Positions 1 through 7,326 of a DNA stretch of 33,484 bases are shown here, piece by piece (the stretch's first letter is position 1; each line of letters starts with the position of its first letter). The notes beneath the pieces are model-generated. The model was not told the origin of the DNA. It made no database searches and was given only the letters and a program-made list of their open reading frames with translations. The position numbers were made by a program, and so were the translations under genes. Source of the stretch: Burkholderiales bacterium Ga0074133 (GTDB taxonomy: Bacteria > Pseudomonadota > Gammaproteobacteria > Burkholderiales > Burkholderiaceae_C); NCBI GenBank assembly GCA_001464865.1, contig LNEG01000199.1, positions 1-33,484 of the forward strand, written 5' to 3'.

Positions 1-164
1 CCCTGCCCCCAGGGCAGCCATGACGCCAGCACGGCCAGCACGGGCAGCGCCAGAAACCCCGCAAACAGGATCAGCAGCAACGAGCGAAAGGCAATGGAGG
101 TGCGGCGCAAGGAGGAGGGCTCGGGCAGGGAACAAAACGCATGCCGGCCGCCGGCAGATGCCAC
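1..164 (-). CDS. ABC transporter permease, N-terminal fragment (runs off the left edge)
   Basis: Reading the minus strand from about 164 gives an open frame to the window edge with a basic, proline-rich start followed by a strongly hydrophobic segment (LLLILFAGFLALPVLAVLAS) and then WLPWGQ. This is the usual beginning of FbpB-type iron(III) ABC permeases, in which the first membrane helix follows a short cytoplasmic tail. The divergent ATPase gene at 224 supports a transporter locus. The start is uncertain: GTG codons at 173 and 164 and a TTG at 110 are in frame and none has a good ribosome binding site. Only about 55 residues are visible, so the substrate is inferred from the partner gene. 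Confidence 0.55.
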   Translation of the reverse strand, partial: MASAGGRHAFCSLPEPSSLRRTSIAFRSLLLILFAGFLALPVLAVLASWLPWGQ

Positions 165-223
165 GCGACGCACGGGAATGCAAATGCGAATTTTAAGCAT
201 TCAGGACACCCGCCTAAAATGCA
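165..223. promoter_or_regulatory. Short divergent promoter region, possible leaderless start for the ATPase
   Basis: About 60 bases separate the divergent permease and ATPase genes. TAAAAT at 215-220 is a good -10 hexamer for the plus strand and lies only six bases before the ATG at 227. Transcription from it would begin at or next to the start codon, giving a leaderless mRNA. A second AT-rich stretch at 190-196 could serve the minus strand. No convincing -35 element is visible for either direction. Confidence 0.3.
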
Positions 224-997
224 GTGATGTTTCTTGAGGTCTCCCAACTCGAAGTGCGCTACGCGGGCCGCAGCCATGCTGCGGTACAGGGCGTGACGCT
301 GGGCCTGCACGCAGGCGACATCGGCGTGCTCATCGGGCCCTCGGGCTGCGGCAAAACCACGCTGCTGCGCGCCGTGGCCGGGCTGGAGCGCGTGACCGGC
401 GGCGAGATCCGGCTGACCAAGGGCCTGGTCAGCAGTGCCACGCTGAGCGTGCCGCCCGAGCAGCGGCGCATCGGCATGGTGTTCCAGGACTACGCCCTGT
501 TCCCGCACCTGAGCGTGGGCCGCAACGTGGCTTTTGGCATCCACCAGCTGCCCCGCGCCGAGCAGGCCGCACGCGTGCGTGAGGTGCTGCAGCTGGTAGG
601 GCTGGAGGGCAGCGAAAACCGCTATCCGCACGAGCTGTCCGGAGGCCAGCAGCAACGCGTGGCCCTGGCCCGTGCGCTGGCGCCCCGCCCCCAGCTGATG
701 CTGCTCGATGAACCGTTCTCCAACCTCGACGTGGACCTGCGCGAGCGCCTGGCGCACGAGGTGCGCGGCATCCTGAAAGCCGCCGGCGCCACCGCCCTCT
801 TCGTCACGCACGACCAGTTCGAGGCGTTTGCGATTGGCGACGTGATAGGCGTGATGCACGAGGGCCATCTGCACCAGTGGGACGGCGCCTACACCCTGTA
901 CCACCGCCCTGCCACCCGCTTCGTGGCCGACTTCATCGGCCACGGCTGGTGCAGCGCGGCAACAACGTGGTGGCGCAGACGCCGCTGGGCGAGCTGA
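224..997 (+). CDS. Iron(III)/spermidine-type ABC transporter ATPase, frameshifted
   Basis: This is an ABC ATPase of the FbpC/PotA type, which hydrolyses ATP on the cytoplasmic face to drive import of iron or another small solute. Walker A is GPSGCGKTT (residues 38-46), the Q-loop glutamine is near 88, the signature is LSGGQQQ (138-144), Walker B is LMLLDEP (158-164) and the switch histidine is H196. The frame starts GTG-ATG, so 224 or 227 may be used. After FVADFIGHG (near 946) the protein runs into an unrelated tail and stops at 997. The natural C-terminal domain continues in another frame, so one base appears to be missing near 946. The nucleotide-binding domain is complete; the regulatory tail is lost unless the shift is a sequencing error. 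Confidence 0.85.
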   Translation: MMFLEVSQLEVRYAGRSHAAVQGVTLGLHAGDIGVLIGPSGCGKTTLLRAVAGLERVTGGEIRLTKGLVSSATLSVPPEQRRIGMVFQDYALFPHLSVGRNVAFGIHQLPRAEQAARVREVLQLVGLEGSENRYPHELSGGQQQRVALARALAPRPQLMLLDEPFSNLDVDLRERLAHEVRGILKAAGATALFVTHDQFEAFAIGDVIGVMHEGHLHQWDGAYTLYHRPATRFVADFIGHGWCSAATTWWRRRRWAS

Positions 998-1287
998 CAG
1001 ACCTGCACGAATGCCCCCTGCCCAGCAGCTACCCCGATGGCAAGTGCGACGTGCTGTTGCGTGCCGACGACCTGGTGCACGATGACGACGCACCGGTCAA
1101 AGCGCAGATCGTGCGCAAGTCGTTTCGCGGGTCGGAGTTCTTGTACACCCTGCGCCTGGCCAGCGGCCATGCCGTGCTGGCCCATGTGCCCAGCCACCAC
1201 GACCATGCCGTGGGCGAATGGATCGGCATCCGCGCGCAGGTGGACCATGTGGTGACCTTCGCACGCGAACCTCAGCCGGCCGGCTGA
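946..1287 (+). pseudogene. Displaced C-terminal (TOBE) part of the ABC ATPase
   Basis: From 946 the plus-strand frame one base back reads LVQRGNNVVAQTPLGEL and continues to a stop at 1287, ending VDHVVTFAREPQPAG. Residues such as VLLRADDLV and FRGSEFLYTLRL are typical of the TOBE domain that closes FbpC-type ATPases and binds the regulatory face of the transporter. Joined to the upstream frame by restoring one base, the protein would be about 355 residues, the usual family length. There is no independent ribosome binding site, so this part is probably not translated alone. Confidence 0.7.
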
Positions 1288-1297
1288 AGCAGACCCA

Positions 1298-1461
1298 GGG
1301 ATGTCCTGCATAACCCTCGCGAGTCGGTGGCAGTGCGGATCGGGACAGGCCGCAAGGCGTCTTTTTGCAGCCAATAGCCGGGCAATCGGCAAAAAAAGCA
1401 ACGCAGCGGACTGCCCGAGACCGCGCTATCACAGACCGCAGGGCGTTATGCAGGACATCCC
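1298..1461. repeat. 164-bp long imperfect palindrome (MITE- or REP-like element)
   Basis: The ends are a perfect 17-bp inverted repeat, GGGATGTCCTGCATAAC at 1298-1314 and its complement at 1445-1461. Inside, the two arms stay alignable almost to the centre near 1380, with matching runs around the T-rich stretch at 1350-1358 and the A-rich stretch at 1392-1398. The element lies between the ends of the convergent ABC ATPase and TonB receptor genes and could act as a bidirectional terminator when transcribed. A diverged copy of one arm is found at 26300-26389. No transposase is encoded. Confidence 0.7.
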
Positions 1462-1493
1462 CAGGGGCCACACGGCCCGCGCCGTTGGCGCTG

Positions 1494-3731
1494 TCACCAG
1501 AGCGGCCGCACCAGCTCCAGGCCCACGTAGGCTGCTCGCCTGCTCCCCGGCTCGTAGAACCGGCCATTGCCCTCGTTGACGATGACCGAGCCCACATGGC
1601 GGCGGTTGGCCACGTTGTCGATGCGCACGAACTCGCGCAGCGTCCACGCGCCCAGCTTTTGTTCCAGTCGCAGCCCCAGGTTGACCAGCGTGCTGGCCGG
1701 GGCGAAGTCCGTGTTGGCATCGTTGACCGCCACACGGCCGGTGTGCGTCGCCTCCAGGGTGACCACGCTGCCCGCCCAGCCGGGCTCCCAGGCCAGTTGC
1801 AGGTAGGCCTGCTGCCGCGCCAGCCCAGGCAGCCGGTTGCCCGCAGGCACTGCCACCGAGGGGCTGCTGCAAGGTGCGGCCGTGCAGGTGGCAAAGCCGT
1901 CGCGGTAGCGCGCATCCATCCAGGTGAATGCCGGCGTCAACGTCACCGGGCCCCACTGCACAACGCCAGCCAACTCCAGCCCCTGGCGGCGCGTGCGCCC
2001 GGCGTTCTGGAAGGTGGAGCGTCCGCCCGTGTTGGACAGCACCACGATTTCGTCGCGCGTACGGGTCTCGAACAGGGTGGCGCTCCACTGACCCCAGGCC
2101 TGTCGGCCGCGCAAGCCGGTTTCGACACTCAGGCTGCGCGACGCTGCCAGTGCAGCATTCAGCCCCGTCTGGCCCGACGGGCGGTAGGCCACCTCGTTCA
2201 AAGTGGGGGTTTCCAGGCCGCGCCCGACGCTGGCAAAGGCTTGCAGCGCAGGCGTGATCTGGCGGCGCAAGCCGAGCATCGGACTCAGGCCGCCGTAGCG
2301 CACTGCGCCGCTGTCGTCCGGGTTGCCCGGGGCCACATATCGGTCGGCCGATGCAAAGCGCACGCTGGAATGCCGCAGCCCGGCTGTGAGCGTCGTGACG
2401 GCCGTGCTCCACTGCGCCTGCACATACGGGTCGACGGTGGCCGCGCGGTTGGTCTCGTCGCGCCGCAGGCGGCCCTGCACGCCCAGGGCCGCACCGGCAA
2501 AGTTCTCGTAGCCGCGGCGGTCCTCGTGCTGCACATCGGCCGCCAGGCCCGCGGTCAAGCGAAGGTCTGCGCCGCCCAGGCTGCGCTCGAACCGCCAGCG
2601 GGCATTCATGCCGCCATACTGCCGGGCCAGGTCGATCACCCCGCCTGCGCTGCCCGCGGGCTGCTGCGCGGCCACGGGGATGGCCTGGAACTGCGTCACG
2701 TCACGCTCGCCGCCGTACAGCATCAGCTCCACGCGATGACCCTGGCCCAGCGGCTGTTCCCACGCCAGGCCCAACTGGGTTTGCCCCACCGTCTTGCGCG
2801 TATGGAAGAGCATGGCCACGGGCGTGGTGCCGCCGGGGTGCGCAGCCCACTCGGCCCGGGTCAGGCCCAGCGGGTCCTGCGCACGGCTGGTGTGGCTGTT
2901 GTAGACCAGCACGGTGCGGCCACCCTGCTCGTCGGTGCGCGACAGCTTGAGGTTGGCCGTACTGCGCGAGGCCGCAGCCTGGGGCCGCAAGCCATCAGTG
3001 GCAAACCGGCTGGCCTCCAGCACATAGGACCAGCCCGGCGTGCCAGCCGCACCCGTCTGACCGCTGACCTGCGTGGACAGCCGCCACAGTCCATCCGCCC
3101 CGGCCACCGCGCCGCTGCGCCACTCGCCCGGGCGCTGGCCGTCCTGCGTGTATAACGCCACCACCCCGCCTGCCGATGCACCATAAAGCACCGAAAACGG
3201 CCCGCGCACGACCTCAATGCGGTCCGCACTGCCCAGCGGGAAGTGCGCCACCTGCCCCTGGCCATCGGGCGCCGTGGCGGGAATGCCGTCCACATACAAA
3301 CGCACACCGCGCACACCAAATGGTGCCCGGGCGCCAAAACCGCGCACAGAGATCTGCAGGTCCTGCGCGTAGTTGTTGCGGTTTCTCACCACCAGTCCAG
3401 GCACACGGCCCAGCCCTTCCGAGAGATTGACCTGCAGCTGCCCGGCGCGCAGTTCCTCGCCATCGACCACTTCGACCGAACCCGGCGACAGCCAGCCGCT
3501 GCGCCAGCCGCTCCCGCCGGTGACGACCACGGGTGCCAGCGCGCCGCCGTCCGGTACGCCATCCGCCGCGAAGACACCTGTCGTGGAGAAGGCAGCGAGC
3601 AAGGCGGCGAGCAAGGCGGCGACTGCCGCCAACGCCGATGACGCGCTTCGCAAGCCCGCACGCCGGGGTGGCGGGCACAGCGTGCGAAGGCCTTGTGAAG
3701 GCAATACAACGGGCAAAGGAGTGAACGGCAT
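1494..3731 (-). CDS. pqqU: TonB-dependent outer membrane receptor, PqqU/YncD family (PQQ uptake)
   Basis: This is a 745-residue outer membrane TonB-dependent transporter. From family knowledge, PqqU (YncD) takes up the redox cofactor pyrroloquinoline quinone. Family-specific stretches run along the whole length: NYAQDLQISVRGFGAR and LYVDGIPATAPDGQGQ in the plug, DPLGLTRAEW and YVAPGNPDDSG in the barrel, GRGLETPTLNE, and the final GSVIVNEGNGRFYEP. The C-terminus ends in an aromatic residue, as outer membrane barrels do. I chose the ATG at 3731 because it gives a classical signal sequence (hydrophobic run LAAVAALLAALLA, cleavage after FAADG or nearby); the open frame continues upstream without such a signal. 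A role in iron uptake is suggested by the neighbouring ABC genes, but the sequence fits PqqU better. Confidence 0.85.
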   Translation of the reverse strand: MPFTPLPVVLPSQGLRTLCPPPRRAGLRSASSALAAVAALLAALLAAFSTTGVFAADGVPDGGALAPVVVTGGSGWRSGWLSPGSVEVVDGEELRAGQLQVNLSEGLGRVPGLVVRNRNNYAQDLQISVRGFGARAPFGVRGVRLYVDGIPATAPDGQGQVAHFPLGSADRIEVVRGPFSVLYGASAGGVVALYTQDGQRPGEWRSGAVAGADGLWRLSTQVSGQTGAAGTPGWSYVLEASRFATDGLRPQAAASRSTANLKLSRTDEQGGRTVLVYNSHTSRAQDPLGLTRAEWAAHPGGTTPVAMLFHTRKTVGQTQLGLAWEQPLGQGHRVELMLYGGERDVTQFQAIPVAAQQPAGSAGGVIDLARQYGGMNARWRFERSLGGADLRLTAGLAADVQHEDRRGYENFAGAALGVQGRLRRDETNRAATVDPYVQAQWSTAVTTLTAGLRHSSVRFASADRYVAPGNPDDSGAVRYGGLSPMLGLRRQITPALQAFASVGRGLETPTLNEVAYRPSGQTGLNAALAASRSLSVETGLRGRQAWGQWSATLFETRTRDEIVVLSNTGGRSTFQNAGRTRRQGLELAGVVQWGPVTLTPAFTWMDARYRDGFATCTAAPCSSPSVAVPAGNRLPGLARQQAYLQLAWEPGWAGSVVTLEATHTGRVAVNDANTDFAPASTLVNLGLRLEQKLGAWTLREFVRIDNVANRRHVGSVIVNEGNGRFYEPGSRRAAYVGLELVRPLW

Positions 3732-4004
3732 CGGTGGATCGGCCGGGAAGCAACGGGTGGAAGACGCAACACGCGCGACACCCCGGGGGCGTGACGCCCC
3801 CGGGGGAAACGCATTGTGGGCCGTACGGGGAAACGGGAGCATGCACAGGGCTTTGTGCTTTGCGGCCGCCCCCTTGGGCAGCCGGCCCGGCGGCGGAGTG
3901 CCTGAAAGGCACACTTCAAAAGGCACACCACAGCAACCACAGGCTCACCAAAGCCGGCACCGACTCACAACGTGGCCACGCGAGTCCGGACCCGCGCAAC
4001 GGCG
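3732..4004. other. 273-base gap between plsC and pqqU
   Basis: No gene is visible here. The gap holds a perfect 11-bp GC-only inverted repeat at 3781-3805 and a small hairpin GTGCCT-GAA-AGGCAC at about 3900-3914. A GC-rich patch at 3863-3890 resembles the dispersed GC palindrome at 6314-6351. On the minus strand GTGTGCCTTT occurs twice, separated by four bases. The region must contain the end of the plsC operon and the leader of pqqU. I looked for cobalamin riboswitch boxes and did not find them. Confidence 0.5.
3781..3805. repeat. Perfect 11-bp GC inverted repeat in the pqqU leader
   Basis: CCCCGGGGGCG at 3781-3791 is followed by TGA and its exact complement at 3795-3805. It lies about 50 bases upstream of the pqqU start on the transcribed side. 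There is no T-run on either strand, so a simple intrinsic terminator is unlikely. A very stable leader hairpin or a protein site is possible. Confidence 0.6.
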
Positions 4005-4742
4005 TCAGGCCTGCCGCAACCTATCCACCACGGCGTGCAGGTGCTGGGCCCAGGCACGGCGGTCGCGGCCGTCGGCCACCTCGGGCACGCCATAGTGCAC
4101 CACCGCCTCGATGGGGGGCGCACACAGCGTGCGCCAGATGGACCCCACCAGCGTTTCGTCACCGATGTAGCTGGGCGCAAAGCTGGTGGCGCCTGTGGCC
4201 TGGTCGGCAAATCGCAGGCCTACCGGCTGCACTGGCGCGCCAGCCATCACCGGAGCCTGCAGCAGGTTGGCATGAAACGGCAGCATCGCGCGACCGTCGC
4301 CCGTGGTGCCTTCCGGGAACACGGCCAGCACCTCGCCGCGCTCCAGCGCTTCCTGCATCGAGCGCACCATGCGCAGCGCATCGCGGCGCGAGCTGCGCTC
4401 GATGTACAGGGTGCCCGCTGCCGTGGCCAAAGTACCGATCAGCGGCCAGCCCTGTACGTCCGATTTGGAGACAAAACGGCAGTGACGCGCAGCGTGCATC
4501 ACCGGGATGTCCAGCCATGAAAGATGGTTGGCCACCAGCATCACCGGCCCTGTCAACGGCGGACGGCCTTCAATGCGCAGCTGGATGCCTGCGTGGGCGA
4601 GCAATTGCACCGACCAGGCCTGCACATGGGCATGCTGCTGGTCAGGGGGCAGCGCCGGAAACCGCAGCGCCACGATCCAAAGCCCCTTGCCGATGTGCCC
4701 CAGCAGGCGCAGCAAGCGCCAGCACGCGCGCAGATGCTTCAT
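4005..4742 (-). CDS. plsC: 1-acyl-sn-glycerol-3-phosphate acyltransferase (lysophosphatidate acyltransferase)
   Basis: The 245-residue product belongs to the PlsC family, which transfers an acyl chain to the sn-2 position of lysophosphatidic acid to make phosphatidic acid at the inner membrane. The catalytic HX4D motif is seen as NHLSWLD (H73, D78) and the substrate-binding motif as FPEGTT (142-147), with the usual spacing. A hydrophobic N-terminal helix (residues 8-30) would anchor it to the membrane. The ATG at 4742 is preceded by AGGG at proper distance; a longer frame to 4814 lacks homology. It is the last gene of the pyrimidine operon on this strand, 117 bases after pyrC'. Confidence 0.9.
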   Translation of the reverse strand: MKHLRACWRLLRLLGHIGKGLWIVALRFPALPPDQQHAHVQAWSVQLLAHAGIQLRIEGRPPLTGPVMLVANHLSWLDIPVMHAARHCRFVSKSDVQGWPLIGTLATAAGTLYIERSSRRDALRMVRSMQEALERGEVLAVFPEGTTGDGRAMLPFHANLLQAPVMAGAPVQPVGLRFADQATGATSFAPSYIGDETLVGSIWRTLCAPPIEAVVHYGVPEVADGRDRRAWAQHLHAVVDRLRQA

Positions 4743-4859
4743 GTCTGTGCCCTGCAGAATTGGGTGACCGCTATGCGGCGGCCTGCCACCCCGGTGATGG
4801 CTGCCGCGCGACAAGGTTCGCCCCCGGCAACCTGCACAAAGACCAAGACGCGCACCACG

Positions 4860-6152
4860 CTACCGGTCAAAGGCTACCTGGCCACCCACCAGCGTCGTGC
4901 GGACCTGGCCGGGCACTTCATAGCCGGAAAATGGCGTGTGCTTGCCCTGGCTGCGCAGGGCATCGGCCTGCACCGTCCACGCGGCGTGCGGGTCAAAAAT
5001 GCACAGGTCGCCCACGCCGCCTTCGACGATCTGGCCCACGCTGGCCTGCAGCGTGCCCAGGGCGTTGCCCAGCACGCGTGCGGGCTCCGACGTCACGACC
5101 GCCAGCGCGCGCTGCAGCGGGATTCCGCTGTCTTGCGACCATTTCAGGGCCAGGCTCAGCAGCAGTTCCAGGCCCGTCGCGCCGGGCTCGGCCTCGGCAA
5201 ACGGCAGCGTCTTGGCGTCTTCGTCCACGGGGTTGTGATCGGACACCAGTGCATCGATGGTGCCGTCGGCCAGCGCGGCGTTGAGTGCATCGCGGTCGCG
5301 CTGCTGGCGCAGCGGCGGCGACAGGCGGGCGCGGCTGTCAAAAAAGCCGATGTCGATATCGGTGAGGTGCAGCGAGTTGATGCTCACATCGGCCGTGACC
5401 TTCAGGCCCTCGGCCTTGGCGCGGCGCAGCAGCTCCACGCCCGCAGCGCTGCTGATGCGGCACAGGTGCACGCGGGCACCGGTGGTCTTGAGCAGCTCGA
5501 AGATGGTGTGCAGCGCAATGGTCTCTGCCGCCACGGGCACGCCCGACAGGCCCAGCCGCGTGGCGAGCGGGCCGCTGGCGGCCACGCCCTTGCCAAGGTG
5601 CATCTCCTGCGGACGCAGCCACACCGTGTAGCCAAAGGTGGCGGCGTACTGCAGCGCACGCTGCATCACCTGCGTGCTGGCCAGTGGCACCTCGGCCTGT
5701 CCAAAACCCACGCAGCCGGACTCGGTGAGCTCGGCCATTTCGGTCAACACCTCGCCGGCCAGGTTGCGCGTGAGCGCGCCCAGCGGGAACAGGCGCGACT
5801 GGTGCAGCTTCTCGGCGCGGAACTTGAGCATTTCCACCAGGCCGGGCTCGTCGAGCACGGGGTCGGTGTCGGGCGGGCACACCAGGCTGGTCACACCGCC
5901 GGCCACCGCGGCGGCCATTTCGGATTCGAGCATGCCTTCGTGCTCGTGGCCGGGCTCCCGCAGGCGTGCGGCCAGGTCCACCAGGCCAGGCAGCACGATG
6001 CAGCCGCTGGCGTCGATCACCCGCGCGGGCGCAAAGTCGGCCGGCGTGCGGTTCAGGCCCACGATGCGCCCGGCCGCCACGGCGATGTCGCAGGTCTGGT
6101 CAAGGCCCGAGGCGGGGTCGATCACACGGCCGTTCTGGATCAATATTTTCAT
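4860..6152 (-). CDS. pyrC': Dihydroorotase-like protein lacking metal ligands (pyrC', ATCase partner)
   Basis: This 430-residue protein has the amidohydrolase fold of class I dihydroorotases but probably no activity. Where active enzymes carry DxHxH after the first barrel strand, this one reads GLVDLAARLREPG, with A61 and R63 in place of the two histidines. The later histidine region reads HLCRISS, and SDHNPVDED replaces the usual DHAPH. In Pseudomonas such a pseudo-dihydroorotase is required to hold the aspartate transcarbamoylase dodecamer together, and this gene follows pyrB in the same way. By inference it is structural, and the catalytic dihydroorotase should be elsewhere in the genome. 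The start at 6152 directly abuts a dispersed repeat, leaving only a weak ribosome binding site. Confidence 0.9.
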   Translation of the reverse strand: MKILIQNGRVIDPASGLDQTCDIAVAAGRIVGLNRTPADFAPARVIDASGCIVLPGLVDLAARLREPGHEHEGMLESEMAAAVAGGVTSLVCPPDTDPVLDEPGLVEMLKFRAEKLHQSRLFPLGALTRNLAGEVLTEMAELTESGCVGFGQAEVPLASTQVMQRALQYAATFGYTVWLRPQEMHLGKGVAASGPLATRLGLSGVPVAAETIALHTIFELLKTTGARVHLCRISSAAGVELLRRAKAEGLKVTADVSINSLHLTDIDIGFFDSRARLSPPLRQQRDRDALNAALADGTIDALVSDHNPVDEDAKTLPFAEAEPGATGLELLLSLALKWSQDSGIPLQRALAVVTSEPARVLGNALGTLQASVGQIVEGGVGDLCIFDPHAAWTVQADALRSQGKHTPFSGYEVPGQVRTTLVGGQVAFDR

Positions 6153-6218
6153 GATTTCAAGCCAAATTGGCTGCTAGCGCTTGATTCATAAGCACCTACA
6201 GCTATCAAAAACATAGCA
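6153..6218 (-). repeat. Dispersed ~60-bp hairpin repeat, copy 1 (pyrB-pyrC' gap)
   Basis: On the minus strand this copy contains TTTTTGATAGCTG, then a stem of GTGCTT against AAGCGC around a short AT-rich loop, then GCAGCCAATTTGGC and TTGAAATC. The last base is next to the pyrC' start codon. It aligns with copies at 23889-23953, 26459-26524 and 28776-28838. Confidence 0.7.
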
Positions 6219-6313
6219 ATCACATCGCGTGATATTTCCCGAGCCCTTCGCACCACAGCCGACCGAATGCCAGTGCCACCGTGGAACCGGCTTCGCCGGG
6301 CCAGGGGTGGCGT

Positions 6314-6351
6314 CCCCCCTTGGGGGGAAGGCGCGAAGCGACTCAGGGGGG
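6314..6351. repeat. GC-rich palindromic repeat abutting the pyrB stop codon
   Basis: CCCCCCTTGGGGGG at 6314-6327 is followed by AAGGCGCGAAGCGACTCA and another G6 run ending at 6351, the base before the pyrB stop codon complement. The C6 run can pair with either G6 run, making alternative hairpins. Related GC-rich patches are common between genes in this bacterial family (from general knowledge), and a weaker relative sits at about 3867-3885. It could act as a 3' end stabiliser or terminator for pyrB transcripts. Confidence 0.5.
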
Positions 6352-7314
6352 TCACGCTTCGTTCCCGGCAACGATGGACATCACCGCCATGCGCACCGCA
6401 ATGCCGAACGTCACCTGCGGCAGGATCACGCTCTGCTTGCCATCGACCACGGCGGAGTCGATCTCGACGCCGCGGTTGATGGGACCGGGGTGCATGACGA
6501 TCGCATCGGGCTTGGCCAGTTGCAGCTTTTCCTGTGTGAGACCGAAGCTCTTGAAGTATTCCTGGCTCGATGGCAGCAGCGCACCGCTCATGCGCTCGTT
6601 CTGCAGGCGCAGCATGATGACCACATCGGCATCCTGGATACCCTCCTCGAGCGTGTGGCACACGCGCACACCCATCTGCGCCATGTCCGACGGCACCAGG
6701 GTGCGGGGGCCCACCACGCGCACTTCGGCACAGCCCAGCGTGGTCAGGCCGTGGATGTCCGAGCGCGCCACGCGCGAGTGCAGCACGTCGCCCACGATGG
6801 CCACGGTGAGGTTGGCAAAGTCCTTCTTGTAGTGGCGGATGGTGTACATGTCCAGCAGCCCCTGCGTGGGGTGGGCATGGCGGCCATCGCCCGCGTTGAT
6901 CACGTGCACATGGGGGGCTACGTGCTGCGCGATCAGGTACGGCGCGCCCGACTCGCTGTGGCGCACCACAAACAGGTCGGCCGCCATCGCGCTCAGATTG
7001 GCGATGGTGTCCAGCAGCGACTCGCCCTTGCTGGCCGAACTGCGCGCGATATCGAGGTTGAGCACGTCGGCCGAGAGGCGCTTGGCCGCGATCTCGAACG
7101 TGGTGCGCGTGCGGGTGCTGTTCTCGAAGAACAGGTTGAACACGCTCTTGCCGCGCAAGAGGGGCACCTTCTTCACTTCGCGGTCGTTCACGCTCACGAA
7201 GTTGGCGGCGGTGTCGAGGATGTGCGTGACGATGTCGCGCGGCAGGCCCTCGATGGAGAGCAGGTGGATCAGCTCGCCGTTCTTGTTGAGTTGGGGATTG
7301 CGCTTGTGCAGCAC
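6352..7314 (-). CDS. pyrB: Aspartate carbamoyltransferase catalytic subunit
   Basis: PyrB joins carbamoyl phosphate and aspartate to give N-carbamoylaspartate, the committed step of pyrimidine synthesis. The 320-residue protein carries the carbamoyl phosphate site FENSTRTR (63-70), the mobile loop with SASKGES (93-99), HPTQ (148-151) and MHPGPINRG near residue 275. Length and motifs match the family. It lies between pyrR and pyrC', with a 12-base gap after pyrR. Pairing with a non-catalytic dihydroorotase suggests the large class A type of transcarbamoylase complex rather than the E. coli PyrB-PyrI form; no pyrI is seen. Confidence 0.97.
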   Translation of the reverse strand: MLHKRNPQLNKNGELIHLLSIEGLPRDIVTHILDTAANFVSVNDREVKKVPLLRGKSVFNLFFENSTRTRTTFEIAAKRLSADVLNLDIARSSASKGESLLDTIANLSAMAADLFVVRHSESGAPYLIAQHVAPHVHVINAGDGRHAHPTQGLLDMYTIRHYKKDFANLTVAIVGDVLHSRVARSDIHGLTTLGCAEVRVVGPRTLVPSDMAQMGVRVCHTLEEGIQDADVVIMLRLQNERMSGALLPSSQEYFKSFGLTQEKLQLAKPDAIVMHPGPINRGVEIDSAVVDGKQSVILPQVTFGIAVRMAVMSIVAGNEA

Positions 7315-7326
7315 GGTCGGGCCTCT

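Noticed and set aside
877-1287. Separate small gene starting with GTG at 877
   Set aside because: Its first 23 codons are out-of-frame ATPase sequence. Homology starts only at 946, which fits a frameshift better than a second gene.
1365-3155. Long plus-strand open frame (596 codons) antisense to pqqU
   Set aside because: It is rich in H, Q, R and A with no motif, as expected from the complement of a high-GC gene. The minus-strand receptor has full family homology.
3732-4004. Cobalamin riboswitch upstream of the TonB receptor
   Set aside because: The B12 box and the conserved end of the element were not found on the minus strand, and the receptor matches PqqU rather than BtuB.
4524-6191. Long plus-strand frame antisense to plsC and pyrC'
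   Set aside because: Same composition artefact; it crosses two well supported genes and the gap between them.
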